Origin: Pseudomonadota bacterium
GTDB taxonomy: Bacteria > Myxococcota_A > UBA796 > SXON01
DNA: 36,336 nt
Direction: 5' to 3'
Assembly: GCA_030685065.1 (NCBI GenBank)
Contig: JAUXQH010000011.1
Span: 1 to 36,336 of the forward strand
The position numbers and the translations under genes are program-made. The notes below the pieces were generated by a model. It saw nothing but the letters and a program-made list of their open reading frames with translations. It made no database searches and was not told the origin of the DNA. Of this stretch, positions 21,998-30,498 are shown piece by piece; the first letter of the stretch is position 1, and every line of letters begins with the position of its first letter.

Positions 21998-23470
21998 CTA
22001 CTGGGCGGTCGGCGCGGCCCAGATACGAGCGATCCACGCCTCCACCTCGTCCGCCTCGGTGGGGATGTGAGCCGAGAGGTTCTCGCATCCGTCCGCCGTG
22101 ACCACCACGTCGTCCTCGATGCGGATGCCGATGCCGCGGTACTCCTCGTCCACCGTCAGATCGTCCGGCTGGAAGTAGAGGCCCGGCTCGATCGTGAGGA
22201 CCATGCCGGCCTCGAGCTTCCCGAACTTGTAGGACTCCTGCCGCGCCTTCGCGCAGTCGTGCACGTCGATGCCGAGCATGTGGCTGACGTTGTGGAGCGT
22301 CCAGCGCTTGTAGAGCTGGCGGTCCTCGCGCAGCGCCTCCTCCGGCGAGGCCTTCAGGATCCCGAGCGCGTAGAGGCCCTCGGTCAGCACCTTCATGGCG
22401 GCGCGGTTCGGCTCGAGGAAGTCGGCGCCGGGGCGCACCGCCGCGAGGGCCGCCCTCTGCGCGCGCCACACCAGCTCGTAGATGCGGCGCTGCGGCGGGG
22501 TGTAGGTGCCCGAAACGGGCAGCGTGCGGGTGATGTCGGCGGTGTAGAGCGAGTGGCCCTCCACGCCGGCGTCGAGCAGCAACAGCTCGCCCGGGGGCAG
22601 CGCGCCGTCGTTTCGGGTCCAGTGGAGCACACAGGCGTGCGAGCCGCAGGCCGCGATCGTGCCGTAGCCGACGTCGTTGCCTTCCACGCGGGCGCGGAGC
22701 CCGAACACGCCCTCGACCCAACGCTCGGTCGGCGCGGTGCGGAGGGCGAGGATCACGTCCTCGAAGCCGCGCTTCGTCGCGTCGATCGAGACGCGGAGCT
22801 CCTCGACCTCGGTGGGGTCCTTGATCAGGCGGGCCTCGGAGAGCCACGTCGTCAGCTCGGCGTCGCCCTCGCCGGCGGACACGGCCGCGTCGACCGCGGG
22901 CGCGAACCCACGCAGCACGCGTGTCGGCGCGGTGGACGTTCCGGCTTGCGGGCCCAGGAGCGCGGGGAGCTCGGCGAGCGGCCGGCATTCGTCCACGCCG
23001 AAGCGGGCCTTGCTGCCCTCGAGGCCGAGGCGCGCCCCCACCCAGAGCTCGCCCTTCTTCCGATCCGTGAAGAACGCGGCGCTGTCGCGGTTGTTGGGCT
23101 CGCAGAACAGCACGGTCTGGTGCCCGCCGTCGGCCTGCGGCTCCACGACGAGCACGTTGTCGGCCTCGTGGCAGCCGGTGAGCCAGAAGAAGTCGCTGCC
23201 GGGCCGGAAGCGGAAGTGCGTGTCGTTCGCGCGAACCTGCTCGTGGCCCGTCGGGATCACCAGGCGTTCGCCAGGGAAGCGGTAGGCGAGCGCGTCCCGA
23301 CGCGCCTTGTGGGCGGCGGCGTGCTTCACGGGCTCCCACCCTTCCTTTCCGCGGGGGGCCCACCCTTGCAGCATGAAGTCCAGCAGCGCGGGGGGAGGGG
23401 TGGTGTCGTGCGAGGCCGGCGCTTCGGTCTTGGCGCTGGTGTCGGGGGCGGCGTCGTTCGCGGTGGTCAT
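21998..23470 (-). CDS. pepP: Xaa-Pro aminopeptidase (aminopeptidase P, M24B)
   Basis: A 490-aa cytoplasmic metallopeptidase that removes N-terminal residues preceding proline. The N-terminal AMP_N domain (about 50-200) has FRPGSDFFWLTGC. The C-terminal pita-bread domain carries all five metal ligands: D300 (LLLDAG), D312 (TADITRT), H397 (SHMLGIDVHD), E428 (TIEPG) and E452 (RIEDD). A second His, H404, is also present. It has an extra N-terminal stretch of about 45 residues before the canonical domain. It lies behind the PNGase F-like gene on the same strand but is transcribed first, with 74 bp between them, so they may be separate units. Confidence 0.95.
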   Translation of the reverse strand: MTTANDAAPDTSAKTEAPASHDTTPPPALLDFMLQGWAPRGKEGWEPVKHAAAHKARRDALAYRFPGERLVIPTGHEQVRANDTHFRFRPGSDFFWLTGCHEADNVLVVEPQADGGHQTVLFCEPNNRDSAAFFTDRKKGELWVGARLGLEGSKARFGVDECRPLAELPALLGPQAGTSTAPTRVLRGFAPAVDAAVSAGEGDAELTTWLSEARLIKDPTEVEELRVSIDATKRGFEDVILALRTAPTERWVEGVFGLRARVEGNDVGYGTIAACGSHACVLHWTRNDGALPPGELLLLDAGVEGHSLYTADITRTLPVSGTYTPPQRRIYELVWRAQRAALAAVRPGADFLEPNRAAMKVLTEGLYALGILKASPEEALREDRQLYKRWTLHNVSHMLGIDVHDCAKARQESYKFGKLEAGMVLTIEPGLYFQPDDLTVDEEYRGIGIRIEDDVVVTADGCENLSAHIPTEADEVEAWIARIWAAPTAQ

Positions 23471-23509
23471 TCTCGCGGACTATCCCGGAACGAGGCACGC
23501 ATCACGGCG

Positions 23510-23612
23510 CCCCGCCGCCCGCGGACGGTCGGCGGCGGGGCTCCTCCAGGGGCGGGCTTCGCCCTTCGTCGGCGCGCTGCGGGCGCGCCGACCGCCGCGG
23601 GCGGTGGAGCCC
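23510..23612. repeat. Multi-hairpin element, copy B
   Basis: A leading 10-bp perfect stem CCCCGCCGCC/GGCGGCGGGG (23510-23519/23531-23540) is followed by an outer stem GGGCTCC/GGAGCCC (23538-23544/23606-23612, overlapping the leading arm by 3 bp). The outer stem encloses GGGC-TTC-GCCC (23554-23564), GTCGGCGCGC/GCGCGCCGAC (23568-23577/23583-23592) and ACCGCC-GCG-GGCGGT (23591-23605). The order matches copy A at 12884-12989. It lies in the 236-bp divergent gap between pepP and the membrane-protein gene, outside the coding regions. More GC palindromes follow to about 23670. Confidence 0.65.
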
Positions 23613-23694
23613 GGCGGGATCGTCCGCGGCGGCGAGCCCGCGGCGCCTTCCGGCGCCCCTGGCGCGGCCCGTGGTCGTCACTCACCGGATCGCC

Positions 23695-23700
23695 TATCCT
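23695..23700 (+). promoter_or_regulatory. TANNNT -10-like box, leaderless position
   Basis: TATCCT lies exactly 6 nt before the ATG at 23707, the same box and spacing as at 21930-21935. This would drive the operon from 23707 to 27095. Confidence 0.45.
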
Positions 23701-23706
23701 TCCCCG

Positions 23707-24369
23707 ATGTTCGTCCCGCTCCTCCTCCTCGCGGCCGGCGCCGTGCTCACCTGGCTCTCCCACTTCGACCGCGTCTCGGCGCTCGCGCTCGCCGTGGTGG
23801 AGGTCGAGTCCCAGATCGGGTTCGCGCTCTGGCCCCCGTTCCTCACCGTGGGCGCGGTGCTGCTCATCGTCCGGGTCTGGCACGCGCGCCCCAGGGCGGC
23901 TCACCCGGCGCGCCCGCTCACGCGCGACGCGGCGCGTACCCGGCAGCGCGCGCCCGGCATCGACGACGCGCGGGGGGCCGCTCTCTCCGGCGACGCCCCT
24001 CCCGACGAGGGCGGGCCCACCTGGCTCGGGACCGTCCGGACGAGCGCGCGCGCCGTGACCGACGATCCGATGGGGAGGATCCGCTTCGACGCGGCGGCGG
24101 GGGTGCCGATCGCCCTCGTGCTCACCGGGGTCACCCGGGAGCAGGCGCGCCGCCGCGTCGCCGCGTACGCCGCGTGGCTCGCGACCATCCCGGTGCCCCC
24201 CACCGCGCGGGTGCGCGTGGTGTCGAGCCCCGACCTCGAGGCGCCGCTCCAGGGGCTGCTCCGCGGTGAGCTCGCCAGGCACTTCCCCGCCGACGCCTTC
24301 CACGTCACGTCCAGCCACGAGGGCGCCGACGCCGTCTTCGCGTGGCCCGACCCGCGGTGGAGCGGATGA
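23707..24369 (+). CDS. Membrane protein of unknown function
   Basis: A 220-aa protein with two predicted membrane segments near the N-terminus (about 1-17 and 38-57), then a cytoplasmic or periplasmic domain. An Arg/Pro-rich linker (60-110) leads to a compact domain of about 100 residues: AVTDDPMGRIRFDAAAGVPIA, LTGVTREQARRRVAAYAAWL and a C-terminal DAVFAWPDPRW. I do not recognise the family. Its stop overlaps the start of the OTC-like gene by 4 nt (ATGA), so the two are translationally coupled. The ATG at 23707 is supported by the promoter box 6 nt upstream; a frame upstream is open only through non-coding palindromes. Confidence 0.7.
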   Translation: MFVPLLLLAAGAVLTWLSHFDRVSALALAVVEVESQIGFALWPPFLTVGAVLLIVRVWHARPRAAHPARPLTRDAARTRQRAPGIDDARGAALSGDAPPDEGGPTWLGTVRTSARAVTDDPMGRIRFDAAAGVPIALVLTGVTREQARRRVAAYAAWLATIPVPPTARVRVVSSPDLEAPLQGLLRGELARHFPADAFHVTSSHEGADAVFAWPDPRWSG

Positions 24370-25361
24370 CCGACGGGACCGCGCCTCGCCAGCCTCCAGC
24401 AGAGCCGCCCGCGCTCGGATACGATCGGGTCGCCACGCGGGAAGCGCCCATCGCCTCGCTCCTCAACCTCGGGACCATGAGCGCCGCCACCCTGCGGGAG
24501 CTGCAGGGCCGTGCAGGTGCGCTGCGCCGCGGCGAACAGCATCGCTTGCGTACGGTGGCGCCGCTCGCGCTCCTCCTCGGGGAGCCCGCGCCCTATGTGC
24601 GCGCCGCGGTCGAAGCGGGCGCCGCGCTGATCGGGCTGCGCGTCGTCACCTACGGCGCGGAGGAGGTCGCGCGCCTCGGCGATCCCCTCGTGGCGGGAGA
24701 GCGCCTCGGCGCGCTCCATCCCGCGATCCTCGGCGCTTCGCTCCCGGCCGCGGTGCTCGCGGACATCGCGGAGCGGGCTGGCGTCCCGGTGATCGAGGCG
24801 GGGGGGCCCGGCGGCGATCCGGCCGGCGCCCTGGCTGACCTCCTCGTCCTCGAGCGCGCGCTCGGCGGGCTCGAAGGGCGAAAGCTCGCCTGGGTGGGCG
24901 ATGCCTCGGGCCTCCTCCACGATCTGCTCGTCGCCGGCTGCACGCTCGGGCTCTCGGTGTCCGTCGCGCATCCCGTCGGCTACGCCCCCGACCTCGAGCG
25001 CGTCACCTGGGCGCGCGAGCGCGCCGGCCTCACGCGGGCGGCGGTGCACGTCACCACCGAGCTCGCCGAGGCCCTGCAGGATGCCCACGCGATCTACGCG
25101 GAGCCATGGCCGGAGAGCGCGACCGAGCGGTTCCGCGGCTACTCCATCCAGCGTCACGCCGTGCGGGGAGCGCGCGGCGGCTGCGTGTTCCTTCACCGGG
25201 CCCCGGAGCGTCGCGGGCCCGAGCTGTCCGCGTCGTTCACGGAGGACGTCGGCTGGTTGGCCTTGGAACAGGCGCGAACCCGTGCTTACTCTTGGGCGGC
25301 GGTGCTCGGATTCCTGCTGCAGCCGGATCCGCTCCGTGCCGTGTTATCGGGAGCGCAGTGA
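24366..25361 (+). CDS. Ornithine carbamoyltransferase homologue, probably inactive
   Basis: A 331-aa protein with the OTC fold: SLLNLGTMSAATLRELQGRA at the N-terminus, ALADLLVLERALGGLEGRKL in the middle, and KLAWVGDASGLLHDLLVAG followed by HPVGYAPDLE as the Rossmann-like second domain. The substrate motifs are altered. STRT is replaced by EPAPY (73-77), HPCQ by GDPAG (150-154), HCLP by HRAP (277-280), and the SMG loop by EPWPES (246-251). Carbamoyl phosphate and ornithine binding are therefore unlikely. This looks like a pseudoenzyme with a non-catalytic role. The ATG at 24366 lies in the ATGA overlap. The next gene, mvaB, starts within or just after its stop. Confidence 0.8.
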   Translation: MTDGTAPRQPPAEPPALGYDRVATREAPIASLLNLGTMSAATLRELQGRAGALRRGEQHRLRTVAPLALLLGEPAPYVRAAVEAGAALIGLRVVTYGAEEVARLGDPLVAGERLGALHPAILGASLPAAVLADIAERAGVPVIEAGGPGGDPAGALADLLVLERALGGLEGRKLAWVGDASGLLHDLLVAGCTLGLSVSVAHPVGYAPDLERVTWARERAGLTRAAVHVTTELAEALQDAHAIYAEPWPESATERFRGYSIQRHAVRGARGGCVFLHRAPERRGPELSASFTEDVGWLALEQARTRAYSWAAVLGFLLQPDPLRAVLSGAQ

Positions 25362-25372
25362 GTGTTGCCGGA

Positions 25373-26320
25373 ATGAGCCTTCCCTCCGTCCGAATCTACG
25401 AGGTCTCCCCGCGTGACGGCCTGCAGAACGAGGCCGCGGTGGTGCCTTCCGCCGAGAAAGCCGAGCTCATCGCGCGTCTGGTCGCGTCCGGCCTCGCGGA
25501 CATCGAGGTCACCAGCTTCGTGCGGCCGCGCTGGATCCCCCAGCTGGCGGACGCCGCGGAGCTCGTCGGCCTGCTCGCGCGCGCTCCGGCCGAGACAACG
25601 GCGGCGGTGCGCTTCTGGGGCCTCGTCCCGAACCGCGTGGGCCTCGAGCGCGCGCTCGAGAGCGGCATCGGCGGCATCGCGACGTTCATGTCGGCCAGCG
25701 AGACCCACAACAAGAAAAACGTCAATCGCACCATCCGCGAGAGCCTCGCCGGCATCGAGGAGGTGCTGGGCGTCGCTCGGGAGGAGGGGCTGCGCACGCG
25801 CGGCTACATCTCCTGCGTGTTCGGCTGCCCCTACGAGGGGGAGGTCGCCGCCGAGGCCACGCTGGGCATCGCGTCCAAGCTCCTGGCCGCCGGAGCCGAC
25901 GAGATCGTGCTCGGTGACACCACGGGGATGGGGACGCCGCTCCAGGTGGAGCGCGTGATCGCGTTCCTCGCGGATGGTGGGGTGCCGATCGATCGCATGG
26001 CGGTGCACTTTCACGACACGCGCGGCACGGCGCTCGCGAACGCGCTCACCGCGTGGCGGGTCGGAATCGGCACGTTCGACGCCTCGGTGGCCGGCCTTGG
26101 TGGCTGCCCCTACGCGCCGGGGGCCGCGGGAAACCTCGCCACGGAAGATATGGTCTACATGTTCGAGCAGATGGGCGTGTCCACCGGGGTCGACCTCGAG
26201 GCGTTGGCGGACGCCGGTGAGTACGCCGCGACCCTGCTCGGCCGCGAGCTCCCCGGGCGCTACCACCAGTACCACCGCGGTGCGCGCCGCCGGGCCGCGT
26301 CGCGGGCGGTCAGCCGCTAG
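25373..26320 (+). CDS. mvaB: Hydroxymethylglutaryl-CoA lyase
   Basis: A 315-aa TIM-barrel enzyme of the HMG-CoA lyase family, which splits HMG-CoA to acetyl-CoA and acetoacetate in leucine breakdown. Motifs seen: EVSPRDGLQNE (R14, D15, catalytic), the GCPYEGEV strand, VHFHDTRG (metal His pair), and the Cys loop GLGGCPYAPGAAGN. It ends in LPGRYHQYHRG, which agrees with relatives I recall. I use the ATG at 25373; an in-frame GTG at 25358 overlaps the OTC-like stop (GTGA) and has a better ribosome-binding site (GGGAG), so it may be the true start. Confidence 0.92.
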   Translation: MSLPSVRIYEVSPRDGLQNEAAVVPSAEKAELIARLVASGLADIEVTSFVRPRWIPQLADAAELVGLLARAPAETTAAVRFWGLVPNRVGLERALESGIGGIATFMSASETHNKKNVNRTIRESLAGIEEVLGVAREEGLRTRGYISCVFGCPYEGEVAAEATLGIASKLLAAGADEIVLGDTTGMGTPLQVERVIAFLADGGVPIDRMAVHFHDTRGTALANALTAWRVGIGTFDASVAGLGGCPYAPGAAGNLATEDMVYMFEQMGVSTGVDLEALADAGEYAATLLGRELPGRYHQYHRGARRRAASRAVSR

Positions 26321-26336
26321 TGCCGGTGGAATAGAG

Positions 26337-27095
26337 ATGTCGCGCTCCTTCCTCAAGATCGTCGCCGGGGTCCGTCAGGGCCTCAACGTCCCGCTCCCCG
26401 CGCGCGAGCCCCTCGTGGTCGGCCGCAAAGAGGGCGATCTGCTGCTGGACGATCCGCTCGTGAGCGGCCGCCATTGCCAGATCTTCGCCCGAAACGGCGA
26501 GTATGTGCTGCAGGACCTCGGCAGCACCAACGGCACCATGGTGGACGGCCGCCTCGTCCGCGAGGTCGTGCTCAAGCCGGGCAACGAGGTGGCGATCGGC
26601 GCCACGCGCCTCATCCTCTTCACGGGCGCGACCGAGGCCGGCGCGGACGACGCGGATCCGGCCGCCGCCAAGGACACCCCGCAGAACCAGCTCGAGATCG
26701 CCTGGCTCCTCGATGAGGAGCTCGTGGAGCTCGCGGGCAGCGGCGAACGCACCCGCTCCACGGCGGACGTGATCGGGCAGGATCTCCGCCTCCCTCCGGG
26801 GCTCAACGCGTTGGTCGAGGTGGTGGCGGGGCAGGACACGGGCAAGGTGTTCCGGTTCACCCGCGGCAACGTGAACGTGGGGCGGCGCGCGGGCGAGGTG
26901 CCGTTGTCCGACGGTGAGGTCTCCCGGCGGCACTCGGTCATCGAGGTGTTCGGCCGCGAGATGATCTTCCTGCGCGATCTCGGCAGCACCAACGGCACCT
27001 ACCACAACGGCCGCCGGGTCACCGTGGGCCGCCTCCGCAGTGGGGACACCATCGGGATCGGAAAGACCGTGCTGAAGCTGCAGGTCACGCGGTAG
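26337..27095 (+). CDS. Double FHA-domain protein
   Basis: A 252-aa cytoplasmic protein with two forkhead-associated domains, which bind phosphothreonine peptides. Domain 1 (about 5-97) has VVGR (G29-R30), SGRH (43-46) and GSTNGT (62-67). Domain 2 (about 155-252) has VGRR (181-184), SRRH (196-199) and GSTNG (216-220). The linker is acidic and Ala-rich. Both domains keep the pThr-contact residues, so both are probably functional. No Ser/Thr kinase is in this window. It starts 16 bp after mvaB in the same operon. Confidence 0.92.
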   Translation: MSRSFLKIVAGVRQGLNVPLPAREPLVVGRKEGDLLLDDPLVSGRHCQIFARNGEYVLQDLGSTNGTMVDGRLVREVVLKPGNEVAIGATRLILFTGATEAGADDADPAAAKDTPQNQLEIAWLLDEELVELAGSGERTRSTADVIGQDLRLPPGLNALVEVVAGQDTGKVFRFTRGNVNVGRRAGEVPLSDGEVSRRHSVIEVFGREMIFLRDLGSTNGTYHNGRRVTVGRLRSGDTIGIGKTVLKLQVTR

Positions 27096-27177
27096 TCGCA
27101 GCCGCGCGAGCCGACGGCGCCGTCAGGAGCGCCGCGTCAGCGTCGCCTTGCCCTTCAGCGCCCCGCCCTACGCGCCT

Positions 27178-27882
27178 TCAGCGCCCGGCCCAGCGCTTCC
27201 ACGCCGCCAGCTCCTGCTCCGGCGTGCGTCCCTCGCCGTAGGAGAAGCCCGCGACCTTCTCCAACCCCGCCACGGCCGCGGTGACCACGGTGGTGTCCGT
27301 GTCGTCGAGCGCGCGCGCCAGGTACGGCGTCGCGGCCTCGGTGCCGATGGCGCCCATCGCGTCGACGAGGTGGCGCCGGAACCACAACGACGCGCCACGG
27401 TAGTGGTTCGTCGGGTCCTGCAGGGCGCGCTCGAGATCGGACAACGTGCCCGGGTCACCAAGGCGGGCGAGCGCGTCGGCGGCGGCGGCCCGCACCAGCA
27501 GGGCCGGATCGGCGAGCCGCGCGGCGGCGTAGCCCGACAGCGTGCGGTCGCCGCGGTCCCCGATCGCGCCGAGCGCCGCCATGCGGGCGGAGGCGTCCTT
27601 GGCGGCGAGGAAGTGGAGGAGCGCCACGCGCGCCTCGTCGTTCCCGATGGGGCCGAGGGCGCGGATGACGACCCACCGTTGGGGCTTCGGCGTGTCCGCG
27701 GCATCCCCGAGGCGCGTCAGCGCGGCCACGTTCTCGGGGGTCGCGAGGCGATCGAACGCCGCCTTGCGCAGCTCGGTCGGCATGTCGGTGTCGGCGGCGC
27801 CCACGACATCCTCCGGCACGCCCGCGTAGGCCGGGCGGACCGAGAACGACGCCAGCGAAACCGCCAGGAGCACCACCCACAT
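27178..27882 (-). CDS. Exported HEAT-repeat protein
   Basis: A 234-aa protein with signal peptide MWVVLLAVSLASFSVRPAYA and at least four HEAT-type repeats, for example PQRWVVIRALGPIGNDEARV, ASARMAALGAIGDRGDRTLS, VRAAAADALARLGDPGTLSD and HLVDAMGAIGTEAATPYLAR. HEAT arrays mediate protein contacts. The start is 2 nt after the barrel gene's stop, so these two genes are surely co-transcribed. A short duplicate of the sequence around the stop (CCTTCAGCGCC) occurs about 25 bp downstream. It converges on the FHA gene. Confidence 0.85.
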   Translation of the reverse strand: MWVVLLAVSLASFSVRPAYAGVPEDVVGAADTDMPTELRKAAFDRLATPENVAALTRLGDAADTPKPQRWVVIRALGPIGNDEARVALLHFLAAKDASARMAALGAIGDRGDRTLSGYAAARLADPALLVRAAAADALARLGDPGTLSDLERALQDPTNHYRGASLWFRRHLVDAMGAIGTEAATPYLARALDDTDTTVVTAAVAGLEKVAGFSYGEGRTPEQELAAWKRWAGR

Positions 27883-27884
27883 GA

Positions 27885-29483
27885 TCAGAACTCGTAGGCG
27901 ATGCGCGACTGCACCGTCCAGTAGTTGCCGACTTCCTGCCCGGCGCTGTTCACGTAGTAGCCGAGCCCCGCGCTCTTGAGCGGCAGGCGGTCGGTGATGT
28001 GGGCGTAGCCGCCCTCGAGCGTGAAGTTGATGTGGTCGTGAAAGCGGTGCTTCAGCGCCAGGTCGGCCTCCCACCCGAGGGTGGGCGAGGTGGCGTTGGT
28101 CTGCACGCACTCCACGGCGTCCCCCTCGGCGCACCGGATGCGCACGCCGTCGGGCTTGTCGGGCCACGCCGTCAGGAACCCGCCGATGATCTCCCAGTTC
28201 TTGAGCGGGCGCACCCGCACCGTCGGGAAGATGTAGCGGCTGTTGTAGACGCCGCCGTTGCTCCAGAGGCCCCGCGCGTCTTCGCCCCAGGTCTCGGCAG
28301 TCACTCGCGCCAGGATCTCTTCGTAGAGAAGCAGGCCGACGTTGTGGTCGGGCGCGAGCGGGCGGCCCGTGAAGTTCACGTCGGTCACCGAGTCGTCGCC
28401 GGAGGCGTACCCGTGCTCGAACGAGGCGGTCCAGAGCTCGGTCTGGTATCCGCCCCGCGCCACGTAGCCCCAGATGTCCGCCTTCTTGTAGAGCGGATCG
28501 GCGGCGTCCGGATCGCCGCTCTGCAGCGTGATCGCGCGGGTGTCGCCCCCGATGTGGAGCACCTCGCCCTCGACGAACACGCCCGCGACTTCGGCCTTGA
28601 GGTAGCCATCGAGGATGAGCACGTTCGAGGAGGTCTCGGTCTGCACGCGGTTCACCGCGTACATGCCGGCCGTGATGTCGCCCACCTGGTCCCCGGGGAG
28701 CTTGATGCCCTCGCCCGCGTACCGGATCACGTAGACCATCTCCCACACGTCGTCGTCGGGATCGGCCCACCAGCCGTCGGTGCGACGATCCGCGTCCCGC
28801 TCTTCCGTGAACCCGTGGTTCTCGGTGTCCTCGCAGCCCTCGGTGGGATTGGCGGGGTCGCAGCTGTACCCGTAGTACTGGATCAGCGGGTCCTCGACGA
28901 GGCGGTCCACGCCGATCGCGACGATGAGCGGGATGCCCGTGTCCCGCTTCCCGGCGATCGTCTGGATGATCGAGATCGGGCGGGTGGCGAAGATGGCGCG
29001 ATCGTAGGTCGCCCCGTACTTGTTCTCGCCGAAGCTGTCGTCGAACCCGTTGCCGTCGTTCGCGAGCAGGCCCATGCCCCACTGGGAGCCCTGGCGGCCG
29101 ACACGGAGCAGGCCCACCGGCACCTTGAACTCGAGCCACGCACGCTTGACCTGTACCGGCGCGACCTCCTGCCCGTCGATGCCGGTCATCGAGGGATCGC
29201 CCGCGAAGAGCGCGGTGCTGGCTTGCGACGTGTTGTCGCCCCAGAGCACGCCGTCCAACGCGTCGATCATCACGAAAAACTTGGCGCGATCCTCGAAGTT
29301 GAGCTCCGGCTGGAGACGGATCCGATGGGTCATGTACGTGCCGGCCTTCTCCTGGCCCTGGTACAGGTCCCCGAAGACGTTGGCGCGTACGCGATAGTAC
29401 CCGTCGAGCTTGAACTTCCAGTTGTCGGGAGCGTCCGCCAGCGCGGGGCCGGCGAGCCCGAGGAGCAGCGCCGCCGCGATCAT
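27885..29483 (-). CDS. Outer-membrane beta-barrel protein
   Basis: A 532-aa protein with signal peptide MIAAALLLGLAGPALADA, followed by repeated amphipathic strands with aromatic ends (KLDGYYRVRANVFGDLY, THRIRLQPELNFEDRAKFFV, AWLEFKVPVGLLRVGRQG) and a C-terminal Phe (RIAYEF), as expected for BAM-inserted barrels. Its style is close to porins and the alginate-export family; I would not assign a substrate. Long loops contain Asp and Cys (GYSCDPANPTEGCEDTENHG). Its ATG overlaps the upstream lipoprotein stop (ATGA, 29480-29483), so the two form a coupled lipoprotein-barrel pair. Confidence 0.85.
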   Translation of the reverse strand: MIAAALLLGLAGPALADAPDNWKFKLDGYYRVRANVFGDLYQGQEKAGTYMTHRIRLQPELNFEDRAKFFVMIDALDGVLWGDNTSQASTALFAGDPSMTGIDGQEVAPVQVKRAWLEFKVPVGLLRVGRQGSQWGMGLLANDGNGFDDSFGENKYGATYDRAIFATRPISIIQTIAGKRDTGIPLIVAIGVDRLVEDPLIQYYGYSCDPANPTEGCEDTENHGFTEERDADRRTDGWWADPDDDVWEMVYVIRYAGEGIKLPGDQVGDITAGMYAVNRVQTETSSNVLILDGYLKAEVAGVFVEGEVLHIGGDTRAITLQSGDPDAADPLYKKADIWGYVARGGYQTELWTASFEHGYASGDDSVTDVNFTGRPLAPDHNVGLLLYEEILARVTAETWGEDARGLWSNGGVYNSRYIFPTVRVRPLKNWEIIGGFLTAWPDKPDGVRIRCAEGDAVECVQTNATSPTLGWEADLALKHRFHDHINFTLEGGYAHITDRLPLKSAGLGYYVNSAGQEVGNYWTVQSRIAYEF

Positions 29484-30412
29484 CCGGCGCACGCGGCCAG
29501 GCAGGAGCCGGGGTACCAGATGCCGTCCGAGATGCCGGTGTAGATGTTCGAGATGTTCACCGAGCCGGCGGCGATCTCGAGCACCGTGGCGCCCATGAGC
29601 ACGTAGTCGGTGCCGTCGAAGCCCCACATCTCCGCGGTCCAGGTGCCCGAGGGAATGTTGACCGCGACCCAGAGCCCGTTGGTGTTGGTGTGCGGCTGGG
29701 AGTCGAGGCTGGTCGGGAGGCTCGTGCCGCCGCTCTCGCTGAAGTAGAACACGTCCCCGGTGGTGGGGATGCCACCGCTTCCGTCGTGAATGAAGACCTG
29801 TGCGTACTCGACGGGGTTGACGTCACAGTCGTACGCCGTGCCCGCGATGATGCCGGTGCTCTGGTCCCACTCGACGCCGATGAGCGAGGGGATCAGCTTC
29901 GACGTGGTGTCGCTGACCGAGTTGAAGACCTCGTCCGACGCGCCGCCGGCGGCGTACCCGAAGACCTGGTGCACCTCGTAGGTGTCCTTGGTCTCCTCCC
30001 ACTCGGGCGGCGTCGAGGTGCCGTAGGCGATGGGCGTGCAGGACTGCGCCGCTTCGAGGACGAAGTTGCCGTCGCCATCGGAGACCGTGGTCTCGTCGGC
30101 CGCGCCCTCGATGCTGTCGGACACCCAGAGCTGGACGGTGGCGTCCGGCACGGGATCTTCGGACTGGAAGTCGTCGATCCGGCCGTTCACGGTGATGTCC
30201 GCGATGCAGGAGGGGTCGACGTTCTGGACCTTGCCGGCGATGCACTCGTCGGTGTTGCCGACCCAGGGGGTGGTCACGTTCACGAAGTCCTCGAACGTGC
30301 GTCCTTCGACGGTGTCGCCCGTGTCGTCAGCGTCTTTGTCGTCGGGCGTGACGCCGTCGGAGGGGGGGCAGGCGGACAGAAGTAGGGCGAGGAGGGGCAG
30401 GGCAGCGCGCAT
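29480..30412 (-). CDS. Surface-type lipoprotein with carboxypeptidase-regulatory-like domain
   Basis: A 310-aa predicted lipoprotein: MRAALPLLALLLSAC, then an acidic tether (DDKDADDTGDT), then a beta-rich body. The first domain (about 45-140) has the carboxypeptidase-regulatory-like pattern ITVNGRIDDFQSEDPVPDAT...SDGDGNFVLEAA. The second (about 180-300) has a similar pattern (GIIAGTAYDCDVNPVEYAQVFI). The ATG at 30412 is chosen over a TTG at 30433 because it has CGAGG upstream. It is the first gene of the operon with the barrel and HEAT genes. Confidence 0.8.
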   Translation of the reverse strand: MRAALPLLALLLSACPPSDGVTPDDKDADDTGDTVEGRTFEDFVNVTTPWVGNTDECIAGKVQNVDPSCIADITVNGRIDDFQSEDPVPDATVQLWVSDSIEGAADETTVSDGDGNFVLEAAQSCTPIAYGTSTPPEWEETKDTYEVHQVFGYAAGGASDEVFNSVSDTTSKLIPSLIGVEWDQSTGIIAGTAYDCDVNPVEYAQVFIHDGSGGIPTTGDVFYFSESGGTSLPTSLDSQPHTNTNGLWVAVNIPSGTWTAEMWGFDGTDYVLMGATVLEIAAGSVNISNIYTGISDGIWYPGSCLAACAG

Positions 30413-30436
30413 AGGGCCTCGGGGAAACCGCAACCG

Positions 30437-30464
30437 TTTACAGGAACCGGCCGGTCCGTGTCAA
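30437..30464 (-). promoter_or_regulatory. Sigma-70-type promoter of the lipoprotein-barrel-HEAT operon
   Basis: On the minus strand TTGACA (30459-30464), a perfect -35, is followed after 16 bp by TGTAAA (30437-30442) as the -10. The start codon is 25 bp further on, with a ribosome-binding site between. This is the clearest housekeeping promoter in the window. Confidence 0.6.
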
Positions 30465-30498
30465 CCCGATGCCCGCGCCTCCCAGGGAAGGGGCCCGC

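Noticed and set aside
27150..27190. Duplicated CCTTCAGCGCC around the HEAT gene stop
   Set aside because: Too short to distinguish from chance in GC-rich DNA; noted in the gene entry only.
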